Of a stretch of DNA of 48,454 nucleotides, positions 28,485 through 36,858 are shown piece after piece. The stretch covers positions 1 to 48,454 of the IMG/VR virus record IMGVR_UViG_3300021976_000025; one strand, 5' to 3'. The notes under the pieces are model-generated. The model was not told the origin of the DNA. It made no database searches and worked only from the letters and a program-made list of their open reading frames with translations. This DNA is from a virus. Both the position numbers and the translations under genes were made by a program. Each line of letters opens with the position of its first letter. Position 1 is the stretch's first letter.

Positions 28485-30035
28485 ATGTTGCAAGTGGAAC
28501 GCAAACTCGTCTATCCCGGAGATCAGCAGGTATTGCTGACCCCGCAGGAGATGGTTGAGCTTGGCGCAGTGGACTCGATGTTCTTCGCCGAGACTTTCTT
28601 TCCGAAGACTATGCGACAATCCTCGCCGATGTTCCACGGGAAGATTTGGGAGAAATTAGACTCCACGTCGCGGTTAGTAAGTCTCCAAGTTTTTCGTGGC
28701 GGGGCGAAGACTTCCATCTGTCGAGTGTTTGGCGCAAAGCGAATCGCTTATGGGTATTCTCATACTGTTCTCTGGGTCGGTAAATCCCAGGAGCATGCGA
28801 TACATTCCGTTAAGTGGTTGCGCAAGCAGATTGAATATAATCGCAGGTTCGCCGAAACATTCCAGCTTCGTCCTGGATCGAAGTGGCAAGATGTCGAGTG
28901 TGAGATTATCCACGGCATCGATGAGTATCCGATTACGATACTTGCGCTAGGCGTGACGGGTAGTGTTCGCGGAGTGAACATCGATGATTATCGCCCGGAC
29001 TTAATTATCCTCGATGATATACTCGATGAGGAAAACACGTCGACTCCAGTCCAGCGAAAGAAAACCGAAGACTTGGTGTATGGTGCTCTCAAAGAATCAT
29101 TGACTCCAAGAAGCGAAAACCCCGACGCCAAGATGGTTATGCTTCAGACTCCGCATAACAGCGATGACGTGTCGATGAAATCTCTTAAAGATTCGGAGTG
29201 GGATAGTGCGAGGTTCGGTATCTGGACTCCAGAAACTGAAAATCTTCAGCTTGCTGAACAAGAAAGTGCTTGGGAGATTCGGCACCCGACGCTCGAAGTG
29301 CGGGGAGAAAAGCAAGCAGCGATTAGTCGCAATCAACTCTCGATATTTACACGAGAGAAAGAATGTAAGATCATCTCACAGGAGACTTCAACATTCCTAG
29401 CGCGGTGGTTGAATTACTATGATCTGTCGCCTCCGCGCAACGAGATGCAGATCGTTATGGCGATCGATCCGGTTCCGCCGCCGAGTGAGGTGGAGCTAGC
29501 GAAGGGGCTGAAGGGTAAAGATTCGGAAGCGCTGACGGTTGTCGGACGCTATAAGCAGGATTTCTATCTGCTCGAGTACGCGGTTAAAACCGGTCATGAT
29601 CCGAGCTGGACCATTATGGAGTTCTTTCGGCTTGCGAGAAAGTGGCGGCCGCAGAAGATCATCGTTGAGACCATCGCGTATCAGAGGACTCTCGCTTGGT
29701 TGTTACGCCGGGCGATGGAAGCCGAGCGTCAGTATTTCGTGATACATGAGAACAGCGACAAGAGAAGCAAATACACGAAGATCGTGGATGGGTTGAGTGG
29801 AGTCGCGTCTAATGGGCATTTATTCTGCAAGGTCGAGCACGGGGATTTCATTCAACAGTTTACGGAATACCCCGACGTCCAGCACGAGGACGTACTCGAG
29901 ACTGTGGCTATTTGCTGTTCCGCTCTCCAAGGCGTGATGTACGAAGACACTTCCGAAGAAGCGAGCATCGAGAACATGCTCAAAGAAGAAGAGAAAACTG
30001 TTAAGAGATTGAGTGATTATCGAGGAGCTCCCTGA
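28485..30035 (+). CDS. terL: Terminase large subunit
   Basis: A 516-residue packaging motor. The ATPase has an atypical Walker A, VFRGGAKTS (69-77), and Walker B with catalytic acid LIILDDILDEEN (173-184), followed by the coupling-type MVMLQTPH. The nuclease domain shows MAIDPV (~324), VETIAYQ (~395) and HEDVLE (~467), three acidic positions expected of the RNase-H-like fold. It cuts concatemeric DNA and drives it into the prohead through the portal encoded next. The stop overlaps the portal start (TGATG). Confidence 0.93.
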   Translation: MLQVERKLVYPGDQQVLLTPQEMVELGAVDSMFFAETFFPKTMRQSSPMFHGKIWEKLDSTSRLVSLQVFRGGAKTSICRVFGAKRIAYGYSHTVLWVGKSQEHAIHSVKWLRKQIEYNRRFAETFQLRPGSKWQDVECEIIHGIDEYPITILALGVTGSVRGVNIDDYRPDLIILDDILDEENTSTPVQRKKTEDLVYGALKESLTPRSENPDAKMVMLQTPHNSDDVSMKSLKDSEWDSARFGIWTPETENLQLAEQESAWEIRHPTLEVRGEKQAAISRNQLSIFTREKECKIISQETSTFLARWLNYYDLSPPRNEMQIVMAIDPVPPPSEVELAKGLKGKDSEALTVVGRYKQDFYLLEYAVKTGHDPSWTIMEFFRLARKWRPQKIIVETIAYQRTLAWLLRRAMEAERQYFVIHENSDKRSKYTKIVDGLSGVASNGHLFCKVEHGDFIQQFTEYPDVQHEDVLETVAICCSALQGVMYEDTSEEASIENMLKEEEKTVKRLSDYRGAP

Positions 30036-31969
30036 TGCCTAGCTTAACACTAGACGTCAAGCCGAAAGGATCGCTCGAGAAGAAGATTCTCGAAGCGGTT
30101 CGTGAGCGTGTGCAGTCAAGCAAGAACCTGTACGATCAGAAGCATGAGAAGTGGCGGGAGGCCGAAGACAAAGCGGTTGGATATATTCACGAGCGAGATA
30201 TCGACAAGCTCAAAAAGAATGAGCGGAAAGACGGGGTGCCGATCTATACGACGATCCATGTGCCATACTCATACGGAGTCTTGATGGCCTCGCATACTTA
30301 TTGGACCACGGTCTTCATGTCTCGCTCGCCTGTCATGCAGTTCGCCGGCAGGCATGGTGAGAGTGAGAACCAAATCCAAGCTCTCGAAGCAATGATGGAC
30401 TATCAGGTCCAAGTCGGAGAGATGATGGTGCCGTGGTATTGCTGGTTATACGACGTCGGGAAATACGGCGTTGGCATAATCGGGAACTATTGGGATGAGC
30501 AGTTCTCGAACGTCAGTGAAATAGTAGAGCGAGAGGAAATGTTTCTGGGGCTGTTAAAGACCGGGAATATGAAGAAGGTGAAAACCACTCGCAGAGTCAA
30601 GGGCTACAACGGAAATAAAATTTATAACATCCGTCCGTTCGATTTCTATCCTGATCCGCGAGTGACGATAGCGGACTTCCAGCAGGGAGAGTTTGCAGCA
30701 GTGGCGCGGAAACTTGGCTGGAACCAAGTCCTGAAGCGCAAAGAGCAAGGTTATTATACGAACATCGATTTGGTTAAGCCGGGCCGAGTCGCGGGCCAAC
30801 ATGACGAGAATGGGTCGAGTGCGTTTCTCAATACCGACCAGACTACTTCGTTTGCGCTCGAGAATAACAAAGGCAAGCAAGACAAGGGCGAGAACCAGAT
30901 CATTCCGATCATCGAGTGCTATATCGAGATCATTCCTAGTGAGTGGAGACTCGGCGAAAGTGATATGCCTGAGAAGTGGGTGTTTACGACAGATGCTAAA
31001 TTTACTGTGGTGATCGGAGCGCAGCCTTTAGGTGCGAACCATGACAAGTTCCCGTTCAATGTTATCGAACTCGAACCCGAAAGCTATAGCGTCGTCACAC
31101 GTGGGATGCCCGAGATTCTGGAGCCTGTTCAGAATACCATCGACTGGTTGATAAACTCCCATTTCTACAACGTCCGGAAAATTCTCAATGGTCAGTATAT
31201 TGTCGATCCCTCGCGGATCACAATGCTTGACATGCTCGATCCTCAACCTGGCGGAGTCGTCCGGCTTAAACCCGCTGGATATGGAACAAACCCGAATGAC
31301 GCCTATGCTCAAATTCAAGCCACGGACGTTACGCAGTCCCATATTCGCGACATGCAGACAATGCTTGAAATCGGTCAGCGAGCGGTCGGTGTCAATGATC
31401 AGCTTATGGGAGTGCTTCAAGGATCAGGGAGAAAAACAGCTACCGAAGTCCGCTCAGCTTCAACTTTCGGAGTTAATCGACTAAAGACAAATGCGGAGTT
31501 CTTCTCCGCTATGGGATGGAGCCCCATGGGGCAAATGTTCGTGCAGAACAGTCAGCAATATTATGACAGCTCTATGAAGTTCCGACTTGTCGGCGATCTT
31601 GCCGCTGACGCAGGAGAGAAGTTTATCAACGTCTCTCCGGATGAAATAGGAGGTTTTTATGACTTTGTTCCAGTGGACGGCGTTCTTCCTATTGATCGCT
31701 TCGCACAGGCCAATCTTTGGAAGGAGATATTCGCTAGTCTCAAACAGATGCCGGAAGTAGCTGCTGGATACGATCTCATTAAGATGTTCGCCTGGGTTGC
31801 GCAACTGGCAGGGTTGAAAAACATCAACCAGTTTAAGATCAAGACGAATGTCATGGCACCAGGAGTTGCGGGCCAGCAAGAACAGGCAGGGAATATCGTG
31901 CCTATTCCGAAAGGCCCGCAAAACTTGGCTGAGCCGAGACAGATACCGAATTTGGGCGCAACAGGCTGA
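30035..31969 (+). CDS. Portal protein
   Basis: A 644-residue protein directly after the large terminase, the usual place and a usual length for a podovirus portal. The N-terminal ~60 residues are helical and charged; IHVPYSYGVLMASHTYWTTVF, YDVGKYGVGIIGNYWDE and FDFYPDPRV are typical of the portal wing; the middle has PVQNTIDWLINSHFYNVRK, and the C-terminal region a GVNDQLMGVLQGSGRKTATEV segment seen in phage portals. It forms the dodecameric ring at the capsid vertex through which DNA passes. Confidence 0.88.
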   Translation: MPSLTLDVKPKGSLEKKILEAVRERVQSSKNLYDQKHEKWREAEDKAVGYIHERDIDKLKKNERKDGVPIYTTIHVPYSYGVLMASHTYWTTVFMSRSPVMQFAGRHGESENQIQALEAMMDYQVQVGEMMVPWYCWLYDVGKYGVGIIGNYWDEQFSNVSEIVEREEMFLGLLKTGNMKKVKTTRRVKGYNGNKIYNIRPFDFYPDPRVTIADFQQGEFAAVARKLGWNQVLKRKEQGYYTNIDLVKPGRVAGQHDENGSSAFLNTDQTTSFALENNKGKQDKGENQIIPIIECYIEIIPSEWRLGESDMPEKWVFTTDAKFTVVIGAQPLGANHDKFPFNVIELEPESYSVVTRGMPEILEPVQNTIDWLINSHFYNVRKILNGQYIVDPSRITMLDMLDPQPGGVVRLKPAGYGTNPNDAYAQIQATDVTQSHIRDMQTMLEIGQRAVGVNDQLMGVLQGSGRKTATEVRSASTFGVNRLKTNAEFFSAMGWSPMGQMFVQNSQQYYDSSMKFRLVGDLAADAGEKFINVSPDEIGGFYDFVPVDGVLPIDRFAQANLWKEIFASLKQMPEVAAGYDLIKMFAWVAQLAGLKNINQFKIKTNVMAPGVAGQQEQAGNIVPIPKGPQNLAEPRQIPNLGATG

Positions 31970-31985
31970 AACGGGGTGAATAGAA

Positions 31986-32408
31986 ATGGATCAGGAAGAA
32001 ATCAACCATGAACGGGAAAAGCTTCTTGCTCAAGCTCGCTTACAGAAGAGCTCAATGGTCAGACTATTGGACTCCACGGATTGGAAGACGCTTGCCAGCG
32101 AACTCCAGGCACAGATTGATAGACGGTTCCTCGAAATGCTCACGATGCCGTTGGGGGCCGATGACGTTATCAAGAAGACGTACATTGCTGGTGAGTTAGC
32201 GGGGTTGAAAGTAGCACTGGACTATCCGCAAGTCCTTATAGATTATGCGCAGTCGAGCATTGATAGTGCTCGTATTCAAGAGGAGAATGTACATGGCCAA
32301 GAAACCAAACCAGACGCCGGGGCCGGAAACGCCGGAAGAACCAGCTTCGAACTCGACGACGACTACGACAACACCGACTTCGCAGGAAGAGGAAGATCAG
32401 CGCCCTAA
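31986..32408 (+). CDS. Hypothetical head-module protein overlapping the scaffold gene
   Basis: A 140-residue protein. Residues 1-100 are helical (HEREKLLAQARLQKSSMVRLL...), and the C-terminal 40 residues are Gly/Asp-rich. It shares 116 bases with the following scaffold gene in another frame, far longer than normal coupling overlaps. Its tail may therefore be an unconstrained by-product of the scaffold's sequence. Position between portal and scaffold suggests a head-assembly role. No family recognised. Confidence 0.6.
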   Translation: MDQEEINHEREKLLAQARLQKSSMVRLLDSTDWKTLASELQAQIDRRFLEMLTMPLGADDVIKKTYIAGELAGLKVALDYPQVLIDYAQSSIDSARIQEENVHGQETKPDAGAGNAGRTSFELDDDYDNTDFAGRGRSAP

Positions 32409-33351
32409 TAGCCAGCCTGATACGGCAGAGCAAACGGCGGCTGCGAAAGTCCAGAGCGATTTCATCGATGATTTTGACTCGGATGAGGAAGACCTCGGCG
32501 AAGACCCGTTCGAGGAAGGTAAGCCTGTAAAACAGACTCCAGCGGAAGGTGGCACGACGCCGACTCCTGCTCAGAGCCGTGAGGCCAGCACTGTTCCGCA
32601 GCTTGATGCAAACGGAAACCCGGTTGTCCCGCAGGTTCCCCCTGTGCAGACTCCGGTTGTTCCGCCAGCACAGACTACTGAGCAGAAACCTACACAGCCG
32701 GCGACGACGATTCCGAGCGCGGAGACAGCGCCTGTCGAGGAGACAGTTACGCAAGTTCCTGCTCGGACTGCTGAGGAAGTTCAAGGCGACTATCGCACAT
32801 GGAGAGGGCAGACGGAAGGGCTGCTGGCGACTCACCATTACAAACTGACTCAGGAGGAATTGGATCAATTGGATGAGAACCCTGGCGAGTTCATCCCGAA
32901 AATTATGTCGAAGGTATATCTCGATGCAGTTACTGCGACGCTCTCGCAAGTAGTTCAGTATATGCCGCAGATGGTGAGGCAGGTTAACGAACAATCGACT
33001 CGCAGCACCAAAACGGAAGATAAGTTCTACGAAGCGTGGCCGGATTTGCGCAACCATCATGCGACGGTTGTTCGGATCGGGCAGGTTTATCGCAATCTCA
33101 ACCCGAATGCGAGTGTTGAAGACTTCATTAACGAAGTCGGCGCTCAAACGATGGTTGCGTTGCGGATGCAGCCGCCGGCTCAGACTCCGGCAGCGAAGCC
33201 GAATGGAAATGCAGCGCAAGCGCAAGCAGCACGCGCGGCTCCGTTCAGACCTGCGGCAGTTTCTCCAGCGGGAGCGCCTCCGAAAGCTGAACCCCGCAAT
33301 GTCTTCGACCAACTTACCTCTGATTTTGAGGAAGTTATGGACGAAGATTAG
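32293..33351 (+). CDS. Putative scaffolding protein
   Basis: The ATG at 32293 has AGGAG seven bases upstream; the longer frame to 32245 does not. The 352-residue product is very acidic and rich in Pro, Thr, Gln and Ala, with a low-complexity Thr run near the start, FIDDFDSDEEDLGEDPFEE near 60, a helical part (~170-275) and a short basic/acidic C-terminal end (SDFEEVMDED). This composition, plus its place just before the major capsid gene, is typical of scaffolding proteins. Identified by context and composition, not by sequence family. Confidence 0.65.
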   Translation: MAKKPNQTPGPETPEEPASNSTTTTTTPTSQEEEDQRPNSQPDTAEQTAAAKVQSDFIDDFDSDEEDLGEDPFEEGKPVKQTPAEGGTTPTPAQSREASTVPQLDANGNPVVPQVPPVQTPVVPPAQTTEQKPTQPATTIPSAETAPVEETVTQVPARTAEEVQGDYRTWRGQTEGLLATHHYKLTQEELDQLDENPGEFIPKIMSKVYLDAVTATLSQVVQYMPQMVRQVNEQSTRSTKTEDKFYEAWPDLRNHHATVVRIGQVYRNLNPNASVEDFINEVGAQTMVALRMQPPAQTPAAKPNGNAAQAQAARAAPFRPAAVSPAGAPPKAEPRNVFDQLTSDFEEVMDED

Positions 33352-33366
33352 ACATAGGAGATTAAA

Positions 33367-34617
33367 ATGGCAGTTGCTGGCCTGAGAGGCACTGGTGACT
33401 GGAGCGCCGATGAGCGCCCTAAGAACTTCAGGGAATTGATTCTCTGGAGGAACCCGAATGGAATGACGCCGATCTTTGCGCTTTCAGCCCGGATTGGCAA
33501 AGAAAGCACTGACGATCCGGAATTTGCTTGGTGGACGGAGCCTAACGATATCGTCCGCTTGCAGATCAACGGCGCGATTCTGGCGGCGGCGACTACTGTC
33601 GTTGTCAACTCGGCCGATCCGGATGTGGCGAACCCCACTCTCAATTGGGGCACTGCTACTCACTTGAAGGAAGGTGATCAGCTGATGGTGGAGCCGGCAG
33701 CGGATGCTGCTGTGTTTGCGCCGGAGATCATGCGTGTGGTGAGTGTGGCAAGTGCGACGACTTTCACGGTTGTTCGTGGAACCGCTGGCACTACAGCCGC
33801 CAACATCGCCGACGATGTGTTCTTGCTGCTGATCGGCTCGAGCTACGCTGAAGGAACGCGGGCGCCGCTGTCCAACAGCAGAAATCCTGTCAAGTACTCA
33901 AACTATACGCAGATCTTCAAGGATACGTATGAACTTACCGGCACTGCGACGGAGACGAAGCTCCGTACCGGCGATCCGGTCAAGAACGACAAGAAGCGGA
34001 AGGCGTTCGACCACGCTCGCGCGATCGAGATGTCTCTGCTTTTCGGCCAGAAGTCGGAAGTCGTTGGGGCGAATGGAAAGCCTCAACGGACGTTTGATGG
34101 TATCCGGAAGTTTATCGCGGCGCAGAATACGAAAGTGTTTACTGCTCCGTATAATCTGAACGATTTCATCAATGCGATCTCGCCGGTGTTCGACTTCGAT
34201 ACGGAAGCGGGCGACACGCGGATTGCCTTCGTTGGCAACGGCGTGCTCAACGCACTCAACTATCGCATGGTGAACTCGGTCGGGCAGACTGCTCTTCGGA
34301 TCAACTACGATGCGAAGGCGACTGCCTGGGGGATGAACTTCACTGAGGTGATTCTGCCGCAGGGCAGGATTCTCATGAAGTCTCATCCGCTCATGAACCG
34401 CCACGCGATGTATCGGAATTCCATGCTCATTATGGATTTCTCGGCGCTCAAGTGGCGCCCGATGCGGAATCGCGACACGAAGTTCAAGGACAACGTGCAG
34501 CTTCCTGATGAGGATACGAAGAAGGGCTATTGGCAGACGGAGGCTGGACTGGAAGTCTGGCACGGTGGCCTGACGCTCGGATGGATCGGCGGCATGGATC
34601 AGGGAGTGCCGGCTTAG
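33367..34617 (+). CDS. Major capsid protein (SU10/DUF5309-like)
   Basis: A 416-residue protein with AGGAG seven bases before ATG. It begins MAVAGLRGTGDWSADERPKN, then a beta-rich insertion (~60-150: ILAAATTVVVNSA, HLKEGDQLMVEP, TFTVVRGTAG). It continues with KYSNYTQIFKDTYELTGTA and RAIEMSLLFGQKS, typical of the DUF5309/SU10-type HK97-fold capsid proteins. The C terminus has IDQ-like turns (GLTLGWIGGMDQG). It forms the icosahedral shell. The beta insertion between residues ~60 and 150 may be an Ig-like or I-domain extension. Confidence 0.85.
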   Translation: MAVAGLRGTGDWSADERPKNFRELILWRNPNGMTPIFALSARIGKESTDDPEFAWWTEPNDIVRLQINGAILAAATTVVVNSADPDVANPTLNWGTATHLKEGDQLMVEPAADAAVFAPEIMRVVSVASATTFTVVRGTAGTTAANIADDVFLLLIGSSYAEGTRAPLSNSRNPVKYSNYTQIFKDTYELTGTATETKLRTGDPVKNDKKRKAFDHARAIEMSLLFGQKSEVVGANGKPQRTFDGIRKFIAAQNTKVFTAPYNLNDFINAISPVFDFDTEAGDTRIAFVGNGVLNALNYRMVNSVGQTALRINYDAKATAWGMNFTEVILPQGRILMKSHPLMNRHAMYRNSMLIMDFSALKWRPMRNRDTKFKDNVQLPDEDTKKGYWQTEAGLEVWHGGLTLGWIGGMDQGVPA

Positions 34618-34654
34618 TCAATCAAAACTAGCCGCATTATTCCACATACCGCTA

Positions 34655-34691
34655 GCTGGCGGGGGTTCTTGGGAGTCTTGCTCCCGCCAGC
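34655..34691 (+). terminator. Stem-loop after the capsid gene with a competing inner hairpin
   Basis: GCTGGCGGG (34655-34663) pairs with CCCGCCAGC (34683-34691). A competing hairpin, GGGAG (34671-34675) with CTCCC (34681-34685), shares part of the right arm. There is no T-run. It may partly terminate or protect the abundant capsid mRNA, placing the next genes at lower level. Confidence 0.6.
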
Positions 34692-34724
34692 ATTTCCCAA
34701 ATTATAAGGAAGGAGGTGAGTTGT

Positions 34725-34826
34725 ATGGCCAAGTCAAGCAAAGGCGGGAAGGGCAATCCTTTCGGCAAGGGCGGAAAGGGCGGCAAGGACGATAAGTCCT
34801 CGAAGGGCGGCAAGAAGGGATACTGA
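34725..34826 (+). CDS. 33-residue Gly/Lys-rich peptide with a strong ribosome site
   Basis: The frame reads MAKSSKGGKGNPFGKGGKGG then KDDKSSKGGKKGY: 10 Lys and 11 Gly of 33 residues, no hydrophobic core. An almost perfect Shine-Dalgarno (AAGGAGGTGA) lies at ideal distance, so it should be made in quantity. It sits between the capsid stem-loop and the next head gene. Such a basic, flexible peptide could coat or condense DNA in the head, or decorate the capsid. No family recognised; the strong ribosome site and placement make it real. Confidence 0.78.
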   Translation: MAKSSKGGKGNPFGKGGKGGKDDKSSKGGKKGY

Positions 34827-34828
34827 GC

Positions 34829-35140
34829 ATGAGTTCCGTGATTGAAATCAGCGATATGGATAGCGCGAGTGGAAGTGATCGCGAGATCGATACTCAACGG
34901 TTCGATATCAGTGAGAGCGACATTAAGAGGCTCAAGATCGGCCAGTACGTGGAAGTTACAGTTTGCGGCGTTGTTGGCAATCTGAGCATTCCGCCAATGG
35001 GCGGTCAACCTTCGCTGCATCTTAGGGTCGATACTCGGAAGATTTCGATCATTAGCTCCGCTCAGGAGAAAGGAATCCGTTCACTGTCGGATGATACAGA
35101 CGATGAAGAAGACAGCATCGACTTGAGCGGAGGAGACTGA
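34829..35140 (+). CDS. Hypothetical head protein
   Basis: A 103-residue protein starting two bases after the Gly/Lys peptide, with AAGGGA eight bases before ATG. Residues ~25-75 form a strand-rich core (FDISESDIKRLKIGQYVEVTV, LHLRVDTRKISI), flanked by acidic Ser/Asp tails (DDTDDEEDSID). The position suggests a capsid-associated or connector protein. No named family recognised. Confidence 0.6.
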   Translation: MSSVIEISDMDSASGSDREIDTQRFDISESDIKRLKIGQYVEVTVCGVVGNLSIPPMGGQPSLHLRVDTRKISIISSAQEKGIRSLSDDTDDEEDSIDLSGGD

Positions 35141-35141
35141 A

Positions 35142-35762
35142 ATGACACGGGATGAAGCGAGACAGCAAATCCAAGACATGCTCGGATTTCGAAAGGATTT
35201 GATTGATCCAATCGAACGCTCGCTTCGTTTCGCGCAGAATGAGCTTGAGAGTGAGGCGACTCTGCCGTGGTTTTTAAGAAAAGTGGACGTCTCGCTCTCA
35301 ACTTCGATCGGAAGTGATGTGTTGCCACGACCGAATGATTATATTCGGCTCTGGCACGAAGACCCGATTTCGTTACTTGTCGGAGAGTCGATTGTCAAGC
35401 TCGTAAGCGGGCCGCTTACTCTTCTTCGCAATCGGTTCACTGGATATGAGTCGCCGAAAGGTTATGCTGAAATCGGTGAAGTGTTTCAGATGTATCCAGT
35501 TCCCACGGATGTTTATCCGGTTACTTTCACGTACTATGCGAAGGACGTGGCGCTTACCGCAAACGTTGAGAATCTATGGCTGAAGTATCTTCCTGGTTTG
35601 ATGATCGGTCGGGCAGGATTTATCGTCGCGAGCAGTATTCGCGACCAAAACGCGCAGACTCTGTTCGGTGCTATGGCTGCGGCAGGGACTGAAAAGCTTA
35701 ACCAGATGTCAACTGCTCAGGACGAAGACGGCGGGAAGCCGGTCATTGGCGGAGAAGATTGA
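35142..35762 (+). CDS. Head-tail adaptor (putative)
   Basis: A 206-residue protein with GGAG six bases before ATG. It starts with a helical bundle (EARQQIQDMLGFRKDLIDPIERSLRFAQNELE), then LPWFLRKVDVSLSTSIGSDVLPRPNDYIRL, a central beta part (EVFQMYPVPTDVYPVTFTYYAKDV) and a helical end. This layout matches the adaptor proteins that dock under the portal in podoviruses (P22 gp4 / T7 gp11-like in role). Position after the capsid genes agrees. Function inferred. Confidence 0.68.
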   Translation: MTRDEARQQIQDMLGFRKDLIDPIERSLRFAQNELESEATLPWFLRKVDVSLSTSIGSDVLPRPNDYIRLWHEDPISLLVGESIVKLVSGPLTLLRNRFTGYESPKGYAEIGEVFQMYPVPTDVYPVTFTYYAKDVALTANVENLWLKYLPGLMIGRAGFIVASSIRDQNAQTLFGAMAAAGTEKLNQMSTAQDEDGGKPVIGGED

Positions 35763-36541
35763 TGGCACTCGAAGTCGGAACGTATATCAGTGATTTAGTC
35801 ATCACCAATCCAGTTGGAGCGACTGATACAAAAGCGCAGGGTGATGATCATATTCGATTGATCAAAGCGGCGTTGAAAGCTACGTTCCCAAATATAACCG
35901 GCGCCATGACGAAGACGCACACTCAGTTGAACGATCCACAAGTTGTCACACTTCCAGTTGGCACCAAAATGCTATTCGTGCAAACAGCGGCTCCGGCAGG
36001 GTGGACGAAGGACGTTGTGCATAACGACAAAGCACTCAGGATCGTGAGTGGAGCCGCAGGTAGCGGCGGCACAGTTGCGTTCACCACCGCGTTTATGAGT
36101 AAAGCGGTGACAGGTAGTAATTCGGGCACCGCGATCACTCTCGCCAATTTGCCATCCCACACACATACTCAAAATGGTACTTTTGTTTCAGGTGGTGAAA
36201 GCGCCGACCACACGCATGGTGTGAATATCGTAACAGATGTTCAAGGGAACCACCAACATTTTCTTAACGGTAATACAGCGACTGGAGGTACCGGCGCAGT
36301 TGCCGTTTGGGGAAACGGTAATAGAACCGATTGTGGTAATACTACTCAATTTGCGGGAAGTCACGCACATAACGTTGTTGGTAATACGGCAGGACGTAGT
36401 GCAGCACATTCTCACAACACGACAATATTCGGTGAGACTGGTGCGGTGGGATCGAATACTACTCACACACATACGTTCACGGGTACGAATATCGATCTTG
36501 CGGTTCAGTACGTGGATTGTATTATATGTACGAAGACTTAA
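35762..36541 (+). CDS. Tail-collar / short fibre-like protein rich in HxH motifs
   Basis: A 259-residue protein; its ATG overlaps the previous stop (TGATG). Residues 1-60 hold the usual fibre-base pattern (GDDHIRLIKAALKATFPNI, then VTLPVGTKMLFVQTAAPAGWTK) of phage tail-collar proteins. Residues ~135-250 contain repeated HxH pairs (HTHT, HTHG, HQH, HAH, HSH, HTHT) between short Gly/Thr turns. In T4-type fibre tips such HxH motifs bind iron in a trimeric needle. It is a likely receptor-binding or adhesin tip. It is placed away from the main tail-fibre genes. Confidence 0.75.
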   Translation: MALEVGTYISDLVITNPVGATDTKAQGDDHIRLIKAALKATFPNITGAMTKTHTQLNDPQVVTLPVGTKMLFVQTAAPAGWTKDVVHNDKALRIVSGAAGSGGTVAFTTAFMSKAVTGSNSGTAITLANLPSHTHTQNGTFVSGGESADHTHGVNIVTDVQGNHQHFLNGNTATGGTGAVAVWGNGNRTDCGNTTQFAGSHAHNVVGNTAGRSAAHSHNTTIFGETGAVGSNTTHTHTFTGTNIDLAVQYVDCIICTKT

Positions 36542-36561
36542 GACTCTGAGGAGATAATTAT

Positions 36562-36858
36562 ATGGTACAGATTCAACCAAGTGAAACTTACTGCCCTCTC
36601 ATTCAAGGAGAGTGTTTGCAACTGAAGTGTTCGTGGTTCATTAAGCTTGTCGGAACTGACACGAATACCGGTAAGCCCATCGAAGATTGGGGATGTGCGA
36701 TTCGGTGGATACCGACTTTGCTCGTGGAGAATTCCCAAATGCAGCGACAAACCGGTGCGGCGGTGGAGAGTTTCCGCAACGAGATGATGAAGGCGAACAA
36801 TCCGAACCAGCTTGCGCTTGCGATTAGTGAAATGTTTCCAAGGAGTGAAACGCCATGA
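36562..36858 (+). CDS. Hypothetical protein next to the collar gene
   Basis: A 98-residue protein with GAGGAG eight bases before ATG. Four early cysteines (YCPLIQGECLQLKC, and DWGCAIRW) and three Trp. The C-terminal half is helical. Small proteins of this pattern often accompany tail-collar genes in phages; I do not know a function. It is linked to the endolysin gene by an ATGA overlap. Confidence 0.6.
   Translation: MVQIQPSETYCPLIQGECLQLKCSWFIKLVGTDTNTGKPIEDWGCAIRWIPTLLVENSQMQRQTGAAVESFRNEMMKANNPNQLALAISEMFPRSETP

Noticed and set aside
32236-33312. Long minus-strand open frame (358 codons), Arg-rich
   Set aside because: Antisense shadow of the scaffold gene; extremely Arg/Leu/Ser-rich as expected from reversed Pro/Glu/Ala codons.
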